NCBI GenBank assembly: GCA_017559555.1
Contig: JAFYRH010000147.1
Location: 1 to 5,215, forward strand
From: Clostridia bacterium
Lineage (GTDB): Bacteria; Bacillota; Clostridia; Oscillospirales; CAG-272
Direction of reading: 5' to 3'
DNA length: 5,215 nucleotides
Translations under genes and position numbers: made by a program
The notes under the pieces: generated by a model
What the model saw: only the letters and a program-made list of their open reading frames with translations
What the model was told of the DNA's origin: nothing
Database searches by the model: none
Shown: positions 1 through 5,215 of the stretch, in pieces
Layout: each line of letters opens with the position of its first letter
Position numbering within the stretch: the first letter of the stretch is position 1

Positions 1-1755
1 TGCGATAACAGATGCATCGGGATTGATGCTTTCGATAACATCCTCTGCATCCACTTCGGGAATGTAGAGCCAATCGTCGAGAACCTTGTTCTCTTGAACG
101 CTAACCTCTCCGTATGCAAACAGGAATACGGTTACCATTTCAGTCTTATCGGAGCAGGAAATGTAGGTGATCATGCCGTGACCGTTGTCGATCATGTTGA
201 TACCGTTGTAGCCATGCAGGGACTTTGCGCTATATCCGAGCTGTTGTACAAGGTTAGTTCCGTTTTCTACGTCGTGTACAAATCTGCTGAACAAACCTTG
301 GTAGAAGTATCCGTTTGCCGTGGGAGCATCACCGAGTGCAACGATGTAGCGCATATTACCGCCCTTGTTGTAGGGGTAGTCAAAAAGAATTGCCCAACGG
401 CCGTTGTTCTTATCCAAATCATCGCCAATACGTGCGCCCAAGGGGAGAACGACTGTTTTTGCTTCGGTTGCCTCATAAATATAGCCGATGTATTCCCATG
501 TGTGGCTGCCGTTCAAGCCCGTGGTCATACCGTGGTGGGCGATTTGCAGAATGCCGCTCTTGTAAGCGCGTGCTTCAAAGAGATTCCAGCTTCTGGTTGC
601 TGCCTTTTCGCCTGCGTCACCCATGGAAAGAATGCTTGTGTCGCCACCCTTGATGTTCATAATCAAGCTGTTATCGTTGTAATAATCAACGGGAACATCC
701 TGGCTCCAGAGCGTGTCGGGGGTATAAAGCATGCTAATGGTTACGTTGCCGAAATAGTAATTCAAGCCCGCGTGGGGATTGATATAGGTTGCATTCGGGA
801 AAGCTTCTTGGCACATTTGATGGAATGCTACCTCACCCTCTTTGCCCGCACCAACAGCAGAAACATCTGCATTGATGGGGAATTGATAGAGGAAGTTCTT
901 AACTTCAACCTTATCGGCATAAAGAGGAGCAAAGTTGTTCAAAATGCCGTTGTGGTCACCGTGAGCATGGGTAAAGATCCAAGCCTCGATGATGTATTGC
1001 TCGCTTGCGTTTTGCGCAATCTCCATTTTTACAAGAGAGTTGTAAAGGTTTGTGGCGCACTCGTCATAGTAGTAACCGCCATCAATGATGATTGCATTGC
1101 CGCTTTCAAGCTTGAAGATGTAGCACATACCGATCATCGGGTTGTCGGGAGCCTCTCCTCTTTCAACACCAACCTGTGCCATGGTCACAAAGCCGGTGCC
1201 GGTAGATGCATTCTTTTGCAGAGTAGCAAGAGCTGCGGCATCTGCCTTTTCCCATGTGATGCGGACCTCGTTGGATTGGGATATCCAATAAATAGTAACG
1301 AGCTCTTCGCCCTTGGTCAAAAGGTAAATATCGAACTTGGCGCCGTCTACGGTGTCAACGTCAAGACGAGTATAGCCCTCTTGCCAGAAAGCCTTGAGAA
1401 TATCATAAATTTCCTCTACGCCTACAAAAATAGCCTCGTAGCAATCAAAGGTTGCTTCAAACTTTTGTGCAGGGGTGAGATCGTCAACAATTGCGGATGC
1501 CATCTTTGCAGTAGGCTCTGCAGGATTGTTAAAGTCGGGAATGATCTCCTCGGGGGTCGTTTCCTCAGGAGTGGTCTCCTCGGGCGTTGTGCCCTCGGGA
1601 GTGGTCGACTCGGGAGTTGTAACCGCGGGAGTGGTCACTTCGGGTGTGGTGCTTTGAGGCGTGGTTTCTTGAGGCTCTGTACCTTGAGACAGATTGCAAG
1701 AAACGATTGCAAAAAGCATTACGATCGTCAGAAACAGTGCAAGAATTCTTTTCAT
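1..1755 (-). CDS. MBL-fold (ComEC-like) lipoprotein, paralogue 1; 3' end outside window
   Basis: Start ATG at 1755-1753; the frame stays open for 585 codons to the left edge, so the C-terminus is missing. Residues 1-20 are a lipoprotein signal peptide (MKR, hydrophobic core, lipobox IVSC with Cys20), predicting a membrane-anchored extracytoplasmic protein. Residues 31-70 are a Thr-Pro-Glu linker. Residues about 85-190 form a domain I do not recognise. The MBL domain follows: IIIDGG (Asp225), HAHGDH (263-268), NDNSLI (360-365), MGDAGE (Asp380) and IAHHGM (His407-His408). The order HxHxDH, NxSL, GDA, HHG is that of ComEC-type MBL hydrolases, so a metal-dependent hydrolase is likely; the substrate is unknown. 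There is no ComEC membrane channel. Roughly half of the MBL region is identical by eye to the upstream paralogue (1921-3663). Beyond DDW (560-562) it continues for at least 23 residues, past where the paralogue ends. It has its own strong promoter and an AAAGGA ribosome site. The start is supported by that site and the signal peptide. Confidence 0.9.
   Translation of the reverse strand, partial: MKRILALFLTIVMLFAIVSCNLSQGTEPQETTPQSTTPEVTTPAVTTPESTTPEGTTPEETTPEETTPEEIIPDFNNPAEPTAKMASAIVDDLTPAQKFEATFDCYEAIFVGVEEIYDILKAFWQEGYTRLDVDTVDGAKFDIYLLTKGEELVTIYWISQSNEVRITWEKADAAALATLQKNASTGTGFVTMAQVGVERGEAPDNPMIGMCYIFKLESGNAIIIDGGYYYDECATNLYNSLVKMEIAQNASEQYIIEAWIFTHAHGDHNGILNNFAPLYADKVEVKNFLYQFPINADVSAVGAGKEGEVAFHQMCQEAFPNATYINPHAGLNYYFGNVTISMLYTPDTLWSQDVPVDYYNDNSLIMNIKGGDTSILSMGDAGEKAATRSWNLFEARAYKSGILQIAHHGMTTGLNGSHTWEYIGYIYEATEAKTVVLPLGARIGDDLDKNNGRWAILFDYPYNKGGNMRYIVALGDAPTANGYFYQGLFSRFVHDVENGTNLVQQLGYSAKSLHGYNGINMIDNGHGMITYISCSDKTEMVTVFLFAYGEVSVQENKVLDDWLYIPEVDAEDVIESINPDASVIA
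1546..1665 (-). repeat. 15-bp coding tandem repeat (xTTPE linker, 8 units)
   Basis: Eight consecutive 15-base units encode the pentapeptide pattern TTP-(E/Q/A)-x, residues 31-70 of the first MBL lipoprotein. The units vary at third positions and at the fifth residue (S, V, S, G, E), so this is an old, diverging repeat rather than a fresh expansion. It directly follows the lipid-anchored Cys20, so its likely job is a flexible, possibly wall-spanning or O-glycosylated tether (inference). Confidence 0.85.
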
Positions 1756-1765
1756 TTTGATTCTT

Positions 1766-1771
1766 TCCTTT
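1766..1771 (-). promoter_or_regulatory. Ribosome binding site of MBL paralogue 1
   Basis: AAAGGA on the minus strand, 10 bases before the ATG at 1755. It is a 6-base match to the anti-Shine-Dalgarno complement AAAGGAGG, with slightly long but acceptable spacing. It supports the ATG that begins the lipoprotein signal peptide. Confidence 0.7.
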
Positions 1772-1782
1772 CCGAAAACTTC

Positions 1783-1799
1783 CCCCTTTTTTGTCGGGG
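1783..1799 (-). other. Small GC hairpin at the 5' end of the paralogue 1 mRNA
   Basis: On the minus strand CCCC (1799-1796) can pair with GGGG (1786-1783) across a 9-base A-rich loop. It begins within a few bases of the predicted transcription start (about 1800-1802), so it would sit at the very 5' end of a leader of about 45 bases. Such 5' stem-loops can protect mRNA from decay in Firmicutes; here that role is inference. The stem is only 4 bp, too small to call a riboswitch. Confidence 0.35.
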
Positions 1800-1807
1800 T
1801 ATGCCTT

Positions 1808-1860
1808 ATTATAACACCGTGTGAAAAGATTGTCAATTCCTTTATTAAAAAAATATAATC
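1808..1860 (-). promoter_or_regulatory. Consensus sigma-A promoter with UP-like element driving MBL paralogue 1
   Basis: Read on the minus strand: -35 TTGACA (1836-1831), spacer of exactly 17 bases, -10 TATAAT (1813-1808), both perfect hexamers. TG at 1816-1815 gives an extended -10 (TGTTATAAT). The 22 bases at 1860-1839 (positions -59 to -38) match 11 of the 14 specified positions of the UP-element consensus NNAAAWWTWTTTTNNNAAANNN. The predicted start of transcription is about 1800-1802, leaving a leader of about 45 bases. The promoter lies downstream of the hairpin terminator of the preceding gene, so paralogue 1 is very probably a separate transcription unit. No operator or repressor site is evident. 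Confidence 0.88.
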
Positions 1861-1870
1861 TTTATATACT

Positions 1871-1907
1871 TTATACAAAGAAGCGAGGCACAATTTGTAC
1901 CTCGCTT
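1871..1907 (-). terminator. Rho-independent terminator after MBL paralogue 2
   Basis: Begins 13 bases after the stop codon of the gene at 1921-3663. Minus-strand AAGCGAGG (1907-1900) pairs perfectly with CCTCGCTT (1888-1881). The stem extends through a U-G wobble and ACA/UGU to a 3-base loop, 12 bp in all. The tail reads TTCTTTGTAT if the last stem bases are included, a moderately U-rich tract. It ends the presumed DUF4838-MBL unit and separates it from the promoter at 1808-1860. Confidence 0.85.
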
Positions 1908-1920
1908 TCTAACGTGTTAT

Positions 1921-3663
1921 TCAATAGAACCACTCTTGATAGTCGCTCTCATAGGAGAACCAATCGTCAAGGACGTCGTTTTCCACAACGGTTATGTCGG
2001 CATACGCCAACGAGAACACAGTCACCATTTCGGTTTTATCCGAGCAGGAAATGTAGGAAATGAGCCCCTTGCCGTTATTCAAAATGTTGATACCGTTGTA
2101 CCCAAACAGCGAAACAAGACCGGGATAACCAAACTCTGCCGCGAGTGTGGTGCCGTTTTCGACATCGGCTATGAAGCGGTTGAAGAGTTTTTGATTGACA
2201 TAGCCTGTGCTTGTGGGAGCATCGTCGTTGTTGGTGATGTAGGAGACGTGATACTTTGCGTTTGCATTTGCAAAAAGCACAGACCAACGTCCGTTTCCGC
2301 CATCCAAACTGTCGCCAATGCGAACACCCAACGGGAGAACTGCATTGACAACGTCTGCCGCGTTATAAATTTTTTCAATGACTTCCCACTTGCCGCTACC
2401 TCCGGCGCCGGTAGCCATACCGTGGTGCGTGAGCTGCAAAATGCCGCTCTTGTAGGAGATGGGGCTGAATAAGCTCCAACTTTTGGTTGCCGAAATTTCA
2501 CCTGCATCTCCCATGCAAAGGAATCCCGTTCCGCCACCCGTAACGTTGAAAATCAAGCTTGTGTTGTTGTAATAAGAAAGAGGTGTTTCGGGGCTCCAAT
2601 AAACGTCAGGCGTAAAGAGCACTTCAATGGTTGCATTGCCAATGTAGTATTTCAAACCAACGTGGGGATTGATGTAGGTCGCATTGGGGAAGGTTTCCTT
2701 GACCGTTTTGTGGAAATCCACCTCGCCCGCAACACCCGCGCCCGTTGCGCTGATTTGGCTGTTGACGGGAATTTGATACATAAAATATGTGACATCTACG
2801 CGGTCGGCATATGCATCACCAAACGCATAAACAATGCCGTTGTGGTCGCTGTGACCGTGGCTGAAAATCCAAGCTTCAATCACGTATTTGCCATCATAGT
2901 TCTTGTAAATATCGAGTTTTTCAAGAGTTTTAAAAAGATTTTCGGCATTGGGAGCGTTGTTCCAACCACCGTCAATCACAATGGCGCGCCCGTTGCTGAG
3001 CTTGAAAACATAGGACATACCAACGTCGGGATCTTCATCCTCATCGATGCGTTCCACACCGATTTGCGCCATAATCAAATTGTCAAAAGCGGTGGTTTTG
3101 TTTTGACTCAAAAGAGAAATAGCATCTGCATTGTACGCCTCCCAAAGGATGCGAAGCTCTTTTTCTTTGGGCATCCAATAAATCGTTACCGTTTCAAACA
3201 AATTTGTAAGAAGAACCGTCTCAAATTTTGCCCCTTCTACCATATCAACAGCCATTGGAGTAAAGCCCTCTGCCAAAAACGCAGAGACAACCTCGGTCTT
3301 GTCTGACATATCTTTCAAAACAGCCTCTTCGCAACCAAATGTAGAGGAAAATGTCATTGTTGCATTGAGTGTGGAAACAATTGTAGATGCATCCTTACCA
3401 AGAGGCTTTACCTCTTCTGTCTCAAGTGCGGTCGTTTCTTCAAGCGTAGTAGACTCCTCGGGGGTGGTCTCTTCAGGCGGTGTAACTACCTCGGTCGTTT
3501 CGGTAACCTCTTTGGGAGTGGTTGTTACTGTCTCCGGTGTGGTCTCCTCGACGGTTGTTGCTTCAGGGGTTGTCAATTGTGATTGATTTGCTTCGGGAGC
3601 ACAGGCAATCAGCGTTGACAAAAACAGAACACTCGCTAACAAAAGAGCAAAAAGGTGTTTCAT
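1921..3663 (-). CDS. MBL-fold (ComEC-like) lipoprotein, paralogue 2, complete
   Basis: Complete gene of 580 codons with a TGA stop. The start ATG at 3663 has a consensus AGGAGG 7 bases upstream. Residues 1-21 are a lipoprotein signal peptide with lipobox LIAC (Cys21), predicting a lipid-anchored extracytoplasmic protein. Residues 31-84 are a Thr/Glu/Pro linker. Residues about 91-198 form an unrecognised domain shared with the downstream paralogue, including YWMPKEKELRI-type text at 162-172. The MBL domain shows IVIDGG (Asp231), HGHSDH (269-274), NNTSLI (366-371), MGDAGE (Asp386) and LTHHGM (His413-His414), the order of ComEC-type MBL hydrolases. His318 and His334 are also conserved between the paralogues and could contribute a further metal ligand (inference). 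It lacks the ComEC membrane channel, so a role in DNA uptake is not implied; the substrate is unknown. After a conserved region containing ISCSDKTEMVTV (538-549) the protein ends soon after DDW (566-568). It lies 54 bases downstream of the DUF4838 gene and is probably co-transcribed with it. Confidence 0.93.
   Translation of the reverse strand: MKHLFALLLASVLFLSTLIACAPEANQSQLTTPEATTVEETTPETVTTTPKEVTETTEVVTPPEETTPEESTTLEETTALETEEVKPLGKDASTIVSTLNATMTFSSTFGCEEAVLKDMSDKTEVVSAFLAEGFTPMAVDMVEGAKFETVLLTNLFETVTIYWMPKEKELRILWEAYNADAISLLSQNKTTAFDNLIMAQIGVERIDEDEDPDVGMSYVFKLSNGRAIVIDGGWNNAPNAENLFKTLEKLDIYKNYDGKYVIEAWIFSHGHSDHNGIVYAFGDAYADRVDVTYFMYQIPVNSQISATGAGVAGEVDFHKTVKETFPNATYINPHVGLKYYIGNATIEVLFTPDVYWSPETPLSYYNNTSLIFNVTGGGTGFLCMGDAGEISATKSWSLFSPISYKSGILQLTHHGMATGAGGSGKWEVIEKIYNAADVVNAVLPLGVRIGDSLDGGNGRWSVLFANANAKYHVSYITNNDDAPTSTGYVNQKLFNRFIADVENGTTLAAEFGYPGLVSLFGYNGINILNNGKGLISYISCSDKTEMVTVFSLAYADITVVENDVLDDWFSYESDYQEWFY
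3412..3573 (-). repeat. Low-complexity Thr/Glu/Pro linker coding region of paralogue 2
   Basis: Residues 31-84 of the second lipoprotein are almost entirely Thr, Glu, Pro and Val, with recurring ETTPE and TTxEE motifs. The 5-residue period seen in paralogue 1 is broken here by VTTTPKEV and TTEVV segments. It directly follows the lipid anchor and probably serves as a flexible spacer between membrane and catalytic domain (inference). Confidence 0.75.
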
Positions 3664-3670
3664 GCTTGTT

Positions 3671-3676
3671 CCTCCT
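3671..3676 (-). promoter_or_regulatory. Consensus ribosome binding site of MBL paralogue 2
   Basis: AGGAGG on the minus strand, 7 bases before the ATG at 3663. The near-ideal match and spacing fix the start of the lipoprotein gene. The surrounding 54-base gap (3664-3717) is AT-rich and shows neither a convincing hairpin terminator nor a clear -35/-10 pair. Confidence 0.9.
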
Positions 3677-3717
3677 TTTTTGAATTTGAGTTTTAAAATA
3701 TCATCAAATCATTCGGA

Positions 3718-5215
3718 TTATTTGTATACCCAAACACCGGGGCCTCTTGAAAAATCGGTTTTTTCAACATCGACATAGCGATATCCTTCTCGCCAAGCAA
3801 TACCGAGTTTGTGGACATCTTCAACCAGCTGCAATGCCAGCTCTACGTTAGGAGAGTGCATCAGCTGCGCGTGACGAACGTGGAGGAAGGAACGCTCTAC
3901 GTATTCTCTGCGGTCTCCCGCCTCGTCCATAGCGGCTTGCCACCACGCAAAAATTTCGGGCTCAATCTGTTGATATTTGCTTCTATCGATGGATGTGAAC
4001 TGTTGATGGTAAATGGTGTGTCCTTCACCCGTAAGCGCCATTTCGCAAAGCGTATCGATGTATTTTCGAATATTTTGCCAACCGGCACCGTAATATGCCT
4101 CAAGGAACTCATTCATGTGCTTGGAATATTCCTCTTCCGTCATGTAAGGATACATCATCAATTTTGCCAACAGATAAGAGCGCAACTCGCCAAACTCACC
4201 CGAGAGACCTTGGCTGTTGCCTTGGCAGAACATACCCTTGACGTTGTGATCGGCAAAAAAGCGCATATTGTCGCGAATAACGTACAGGTTGGGAAAGAAG
4301 GAAAGGTAGTATCTAAAATCAGTAGTATAATCCCAAATATAGATGTTGTTGCAAATTTTGCTCCAAGCTTCGATATCCTCGCGGAAAGCAGAACAGGTCG
4401 CGCAATCTACTGTTGTAAGTGGATGGTTGAAGTGACACTCAATGGAGCACAAACGAACGCACACGTTCTCTCTCGGTTTGGTAATTTGAGGCGCTTTGCG
4501 CGAATACTTGTACGCCAAGGTACTAACGGTTACGTTGGGATAATCCTCTGCAATATTTTCGGCAACTGCGTTGACAAAACGCAGAAGTGTGCCTGCAGGA
4601 CTTCCCTCTTCCTCATCAATTGCCTTACAGTTCGCACATTCACAGCGAATTTCCTTGTCGGTTTGCGATACCGAAACGATATCAAGCGTAGGATCGTTGT
4701 ACAAAATCTCACGCACGTGAGCGATAACCTTTTTCAAATTCTCTTGCCCCGTGGTAGAATCCAATGCAAGGCAGGGGTTTGGCGCATACAGCGGATATGC
4801 GTATTCGGTATCGGTAAAATATCCCAATGTATGAACAGCTCTTCCGGAAGGATAGTACAGACCGCCTCCCATTTCCTCGGTGACACCTCTGTTATCGCCA
4901 TTCATTCCGCTCTTTACAAAGAAAAATGAATCTGACAAAATACAATCCCAGCTGGTGCGACGGTATTCAAAAACAGGAGAATACTCAACGAGAATGCTCT
5001 CGGGGAGCATAACCGGATCGGAGGAATGTGTTTCAAGCTCGGGGGTGAAGAAGCGAACACCTGCAAAGTCCTCTAAAAAGCGAACAACGCCATAGATGAC
5101 ACCGCGACCGTTGCCGCCGATGATGTGCAGATATTCCTCTTTGTTTTCCTCACCTTTTACATTGACAGAACCCTCAATGCGATAAGCATCGTCACCAAGC
5201 GAGGAATCAATGGAA
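3718..5215 (-). CDS. DUF4838 family protein (putative carbohydrate-active enzyme); 5' end outside window
   Basis: The frame is open from the right edge to TAA at 3720-3718, giving 499 codons less one partial; the true start lies outside. The first ATG in the window (5010) is internal: 68 in-frame residues precede it and carry family text such as HIIGGNGRGVIYGV and RFLEDFAGVRFF, typical of the GH67-N-like domain before DUF4838. Further landmarks, numbered from the right edge, are the Cys cluster CECANC (191-196) followed by KAIDEEEGSPAG, the segment VRLCSIEC (253-260), CATC (271-274), YIWDYTTDF (292-300), and QGNSQGLSGEFGELR (331-345). I recognise this as DUF4838. These proteins are often secreted and found near glycan-degradation genes, and are thought to be glycoside-hydrolase-like; the reaction here is inferred, not shown. 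The C-terminus (GPGVWVYK) looks intact. The MBL lipoprotein 54 bases downstream is likely in the same operon. Any signal peptide would be in the missing N-terminus. Confidence 0.88.
   Translation of the reverse strand, partial: SIDSSLGDDAYRIEGSVNVKGEENKEEYLHIIGGNGRGVIYGVVRFLEDFAGVRFFTPELETHSSDPVMLPESILVEYSPVFEYRRTSWDCILSDSFFFVKSGMNGDNRGVTEEMGGGLYYPSGRAVHTLGYFTDTEYAYPLYAPNPCLALDSTTGQENLKKVIAHVREILYNDPTLDIVSVSQTDKEIRCECANCKAIDEEEGSPAGTLLRFVNAVAENIAEDYPNVTVSTLAYKYSRKAPQITKPRENVCVRLCSIECHFNHPLTTVDCATCSAFREDIEAWSKICNNIYIWDYTTDFRYYLSFFPNLYVIRDNMRFFADHNVKGMFCQGNSQGLSGEFGELRSYLLAKLMMYPYMTEEEYSKHMNEFLEAYYGAGWQNIRKYIDTLCEMALTGEGHTIYHQQFTSIDRSKYQQIEPEIFAWWQAAMDEAGDRREYVERSFLHVRHAQLMHSPNVELALQLVEDVHKLGIAWREGYRYVDVEKTDFSRGPGVWVYK

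Larger units (their letters stand above)
1756..1920. other. Intergenic region between the two MBL paralogues
   Basis: 165 bases, markedly more AT-rich than the flanking genes. Read on the minus strand it contains, in order, the terminator of paralogue 2, an AT-rich UP-like tract, the sigma-A promoter, the short leader hairpin and the ribosome site of paralogue 1. No plus-strand gene or small ORF with a ribosome site is evident. Confidence 0.8.

Noticed and set aside
1475..1657. Plus-strand ORF encoding a Val/Ser/Gly repeat peptide
   Set aside because: It is the complement of the Thr-Pro-Glu linker repeat; the repeat is explained by the lipoprotein on the minus strand.
1546..1665. CRISPR-like or intergenic repeat array
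   Set aside because: The units are 15 bases, contiguous without spacers, and in frame inside a coding region, so they are a protein linker repeat.
1783..1799. Riboswitch or attenuator in the paralogue 1 leader
   Set aside because: The leader is only about 45 bases with a 4-bp stem, too short for a known riboswitch and with no alternative terminator structure.
94..1824. 576-codon plus-strand open frame
   Set aside because: It is in exact codon register with the minus-strand MBL gene (1-1755) and is open only because that gene lacks UUA, CUA and UCA codons. The product is Cys/Val-rich without recognisable motifs, while the minus strand has a signal peptide, catalytic motifs, ribosome site and promoter.
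1921..3663. DNA-uptake gene comEC
   Set aside because: Only the MBL portion resembles ComEC. The protein is a lipoprotein without the multi-pass membrane competence domain.
3664..3717. Separate promoter or terminator between the DUF4838 and MBL genes
   Set aside because: Only weak AT-rich matches (a TTGATG and a short TTTGA/TCAAA inverted repeat) are present; none has proper spacing, stem strength or a U-tract.
3811..4929. 372-codon plus-strand open frame
   Set aside because: Codon-register shadow of the DUF4838 gene, with no ribosome site or recognisable motif.
3718..5010. DUF4838 gene starting at the ATG at 5010
   Set aside because: The frame is open for 68 further codons to the right edge and these encode conserved family sequence, so this methionine is internal and the gene is 5'-truncated by the window.

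Overview
The window (5,215 bases, moderate GC) looks like a piece of a Firmicutes genome, most likely an uncultured gut or anaerobic Clostridia. The evidence is consensus Shine-Dalgarno sites (AGGAGG), TTGACA/TATAAT promoter elements, Gram-positive-style lipoprotein signal peptides followed by Thr/Pro/Glu-rich linkers, and a DUF4838-type protein of the kind common in such genomes. The species assignment is inference.

All genes lie on the minus strand, so transcription runs right to left. (1) Bases 3718-5215 hold the 3' part of a DUF4838 family protein, a putative carbohydrate-active enzyme, whose start lies beyond the right edge. (2) Bases 1921-3663 hold a complete 580-residue lipoprotein with a ComEC-like metallo-beta-lactamase (MBL) fold. 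It begins 54 bases after the DUF4838 stop, with no visible terminator or clear promoter between them, so the two are probably co-transcribed. A 12-bp hairpin terminator at 1871-1907 ends this unit. (3) Bases 1808-1860 carry an unusually complete sigma-A promoter with UP-like element, -35, 17-base spacer and extended -10. (4) Bases 1-1755 hold a second MBL-fold lipoprotein, a paralogue of the first, read from that promoter and running off the left edge still open at 585 codons. No gene is seen on the plus strand. The long plus-strand open frames are codon-register shadows of the minus-strand genes.

Together this is a small surface or extracytoplasmic locus: a probable secreted glycan-processing protein next to two tandemly duplicated, membrane-anchored, presumed metal-dependent hydrolases on flexible linkers. 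The substrate of the MBL pair cannot be read from sequence. The duplicates share an N-terminal domain of about 110 residues that I do not recognise. They differ in linker sequence, C-terminal tail, promoter arrangement and codon use, which suggests separate expression and perhaps divergent roles.
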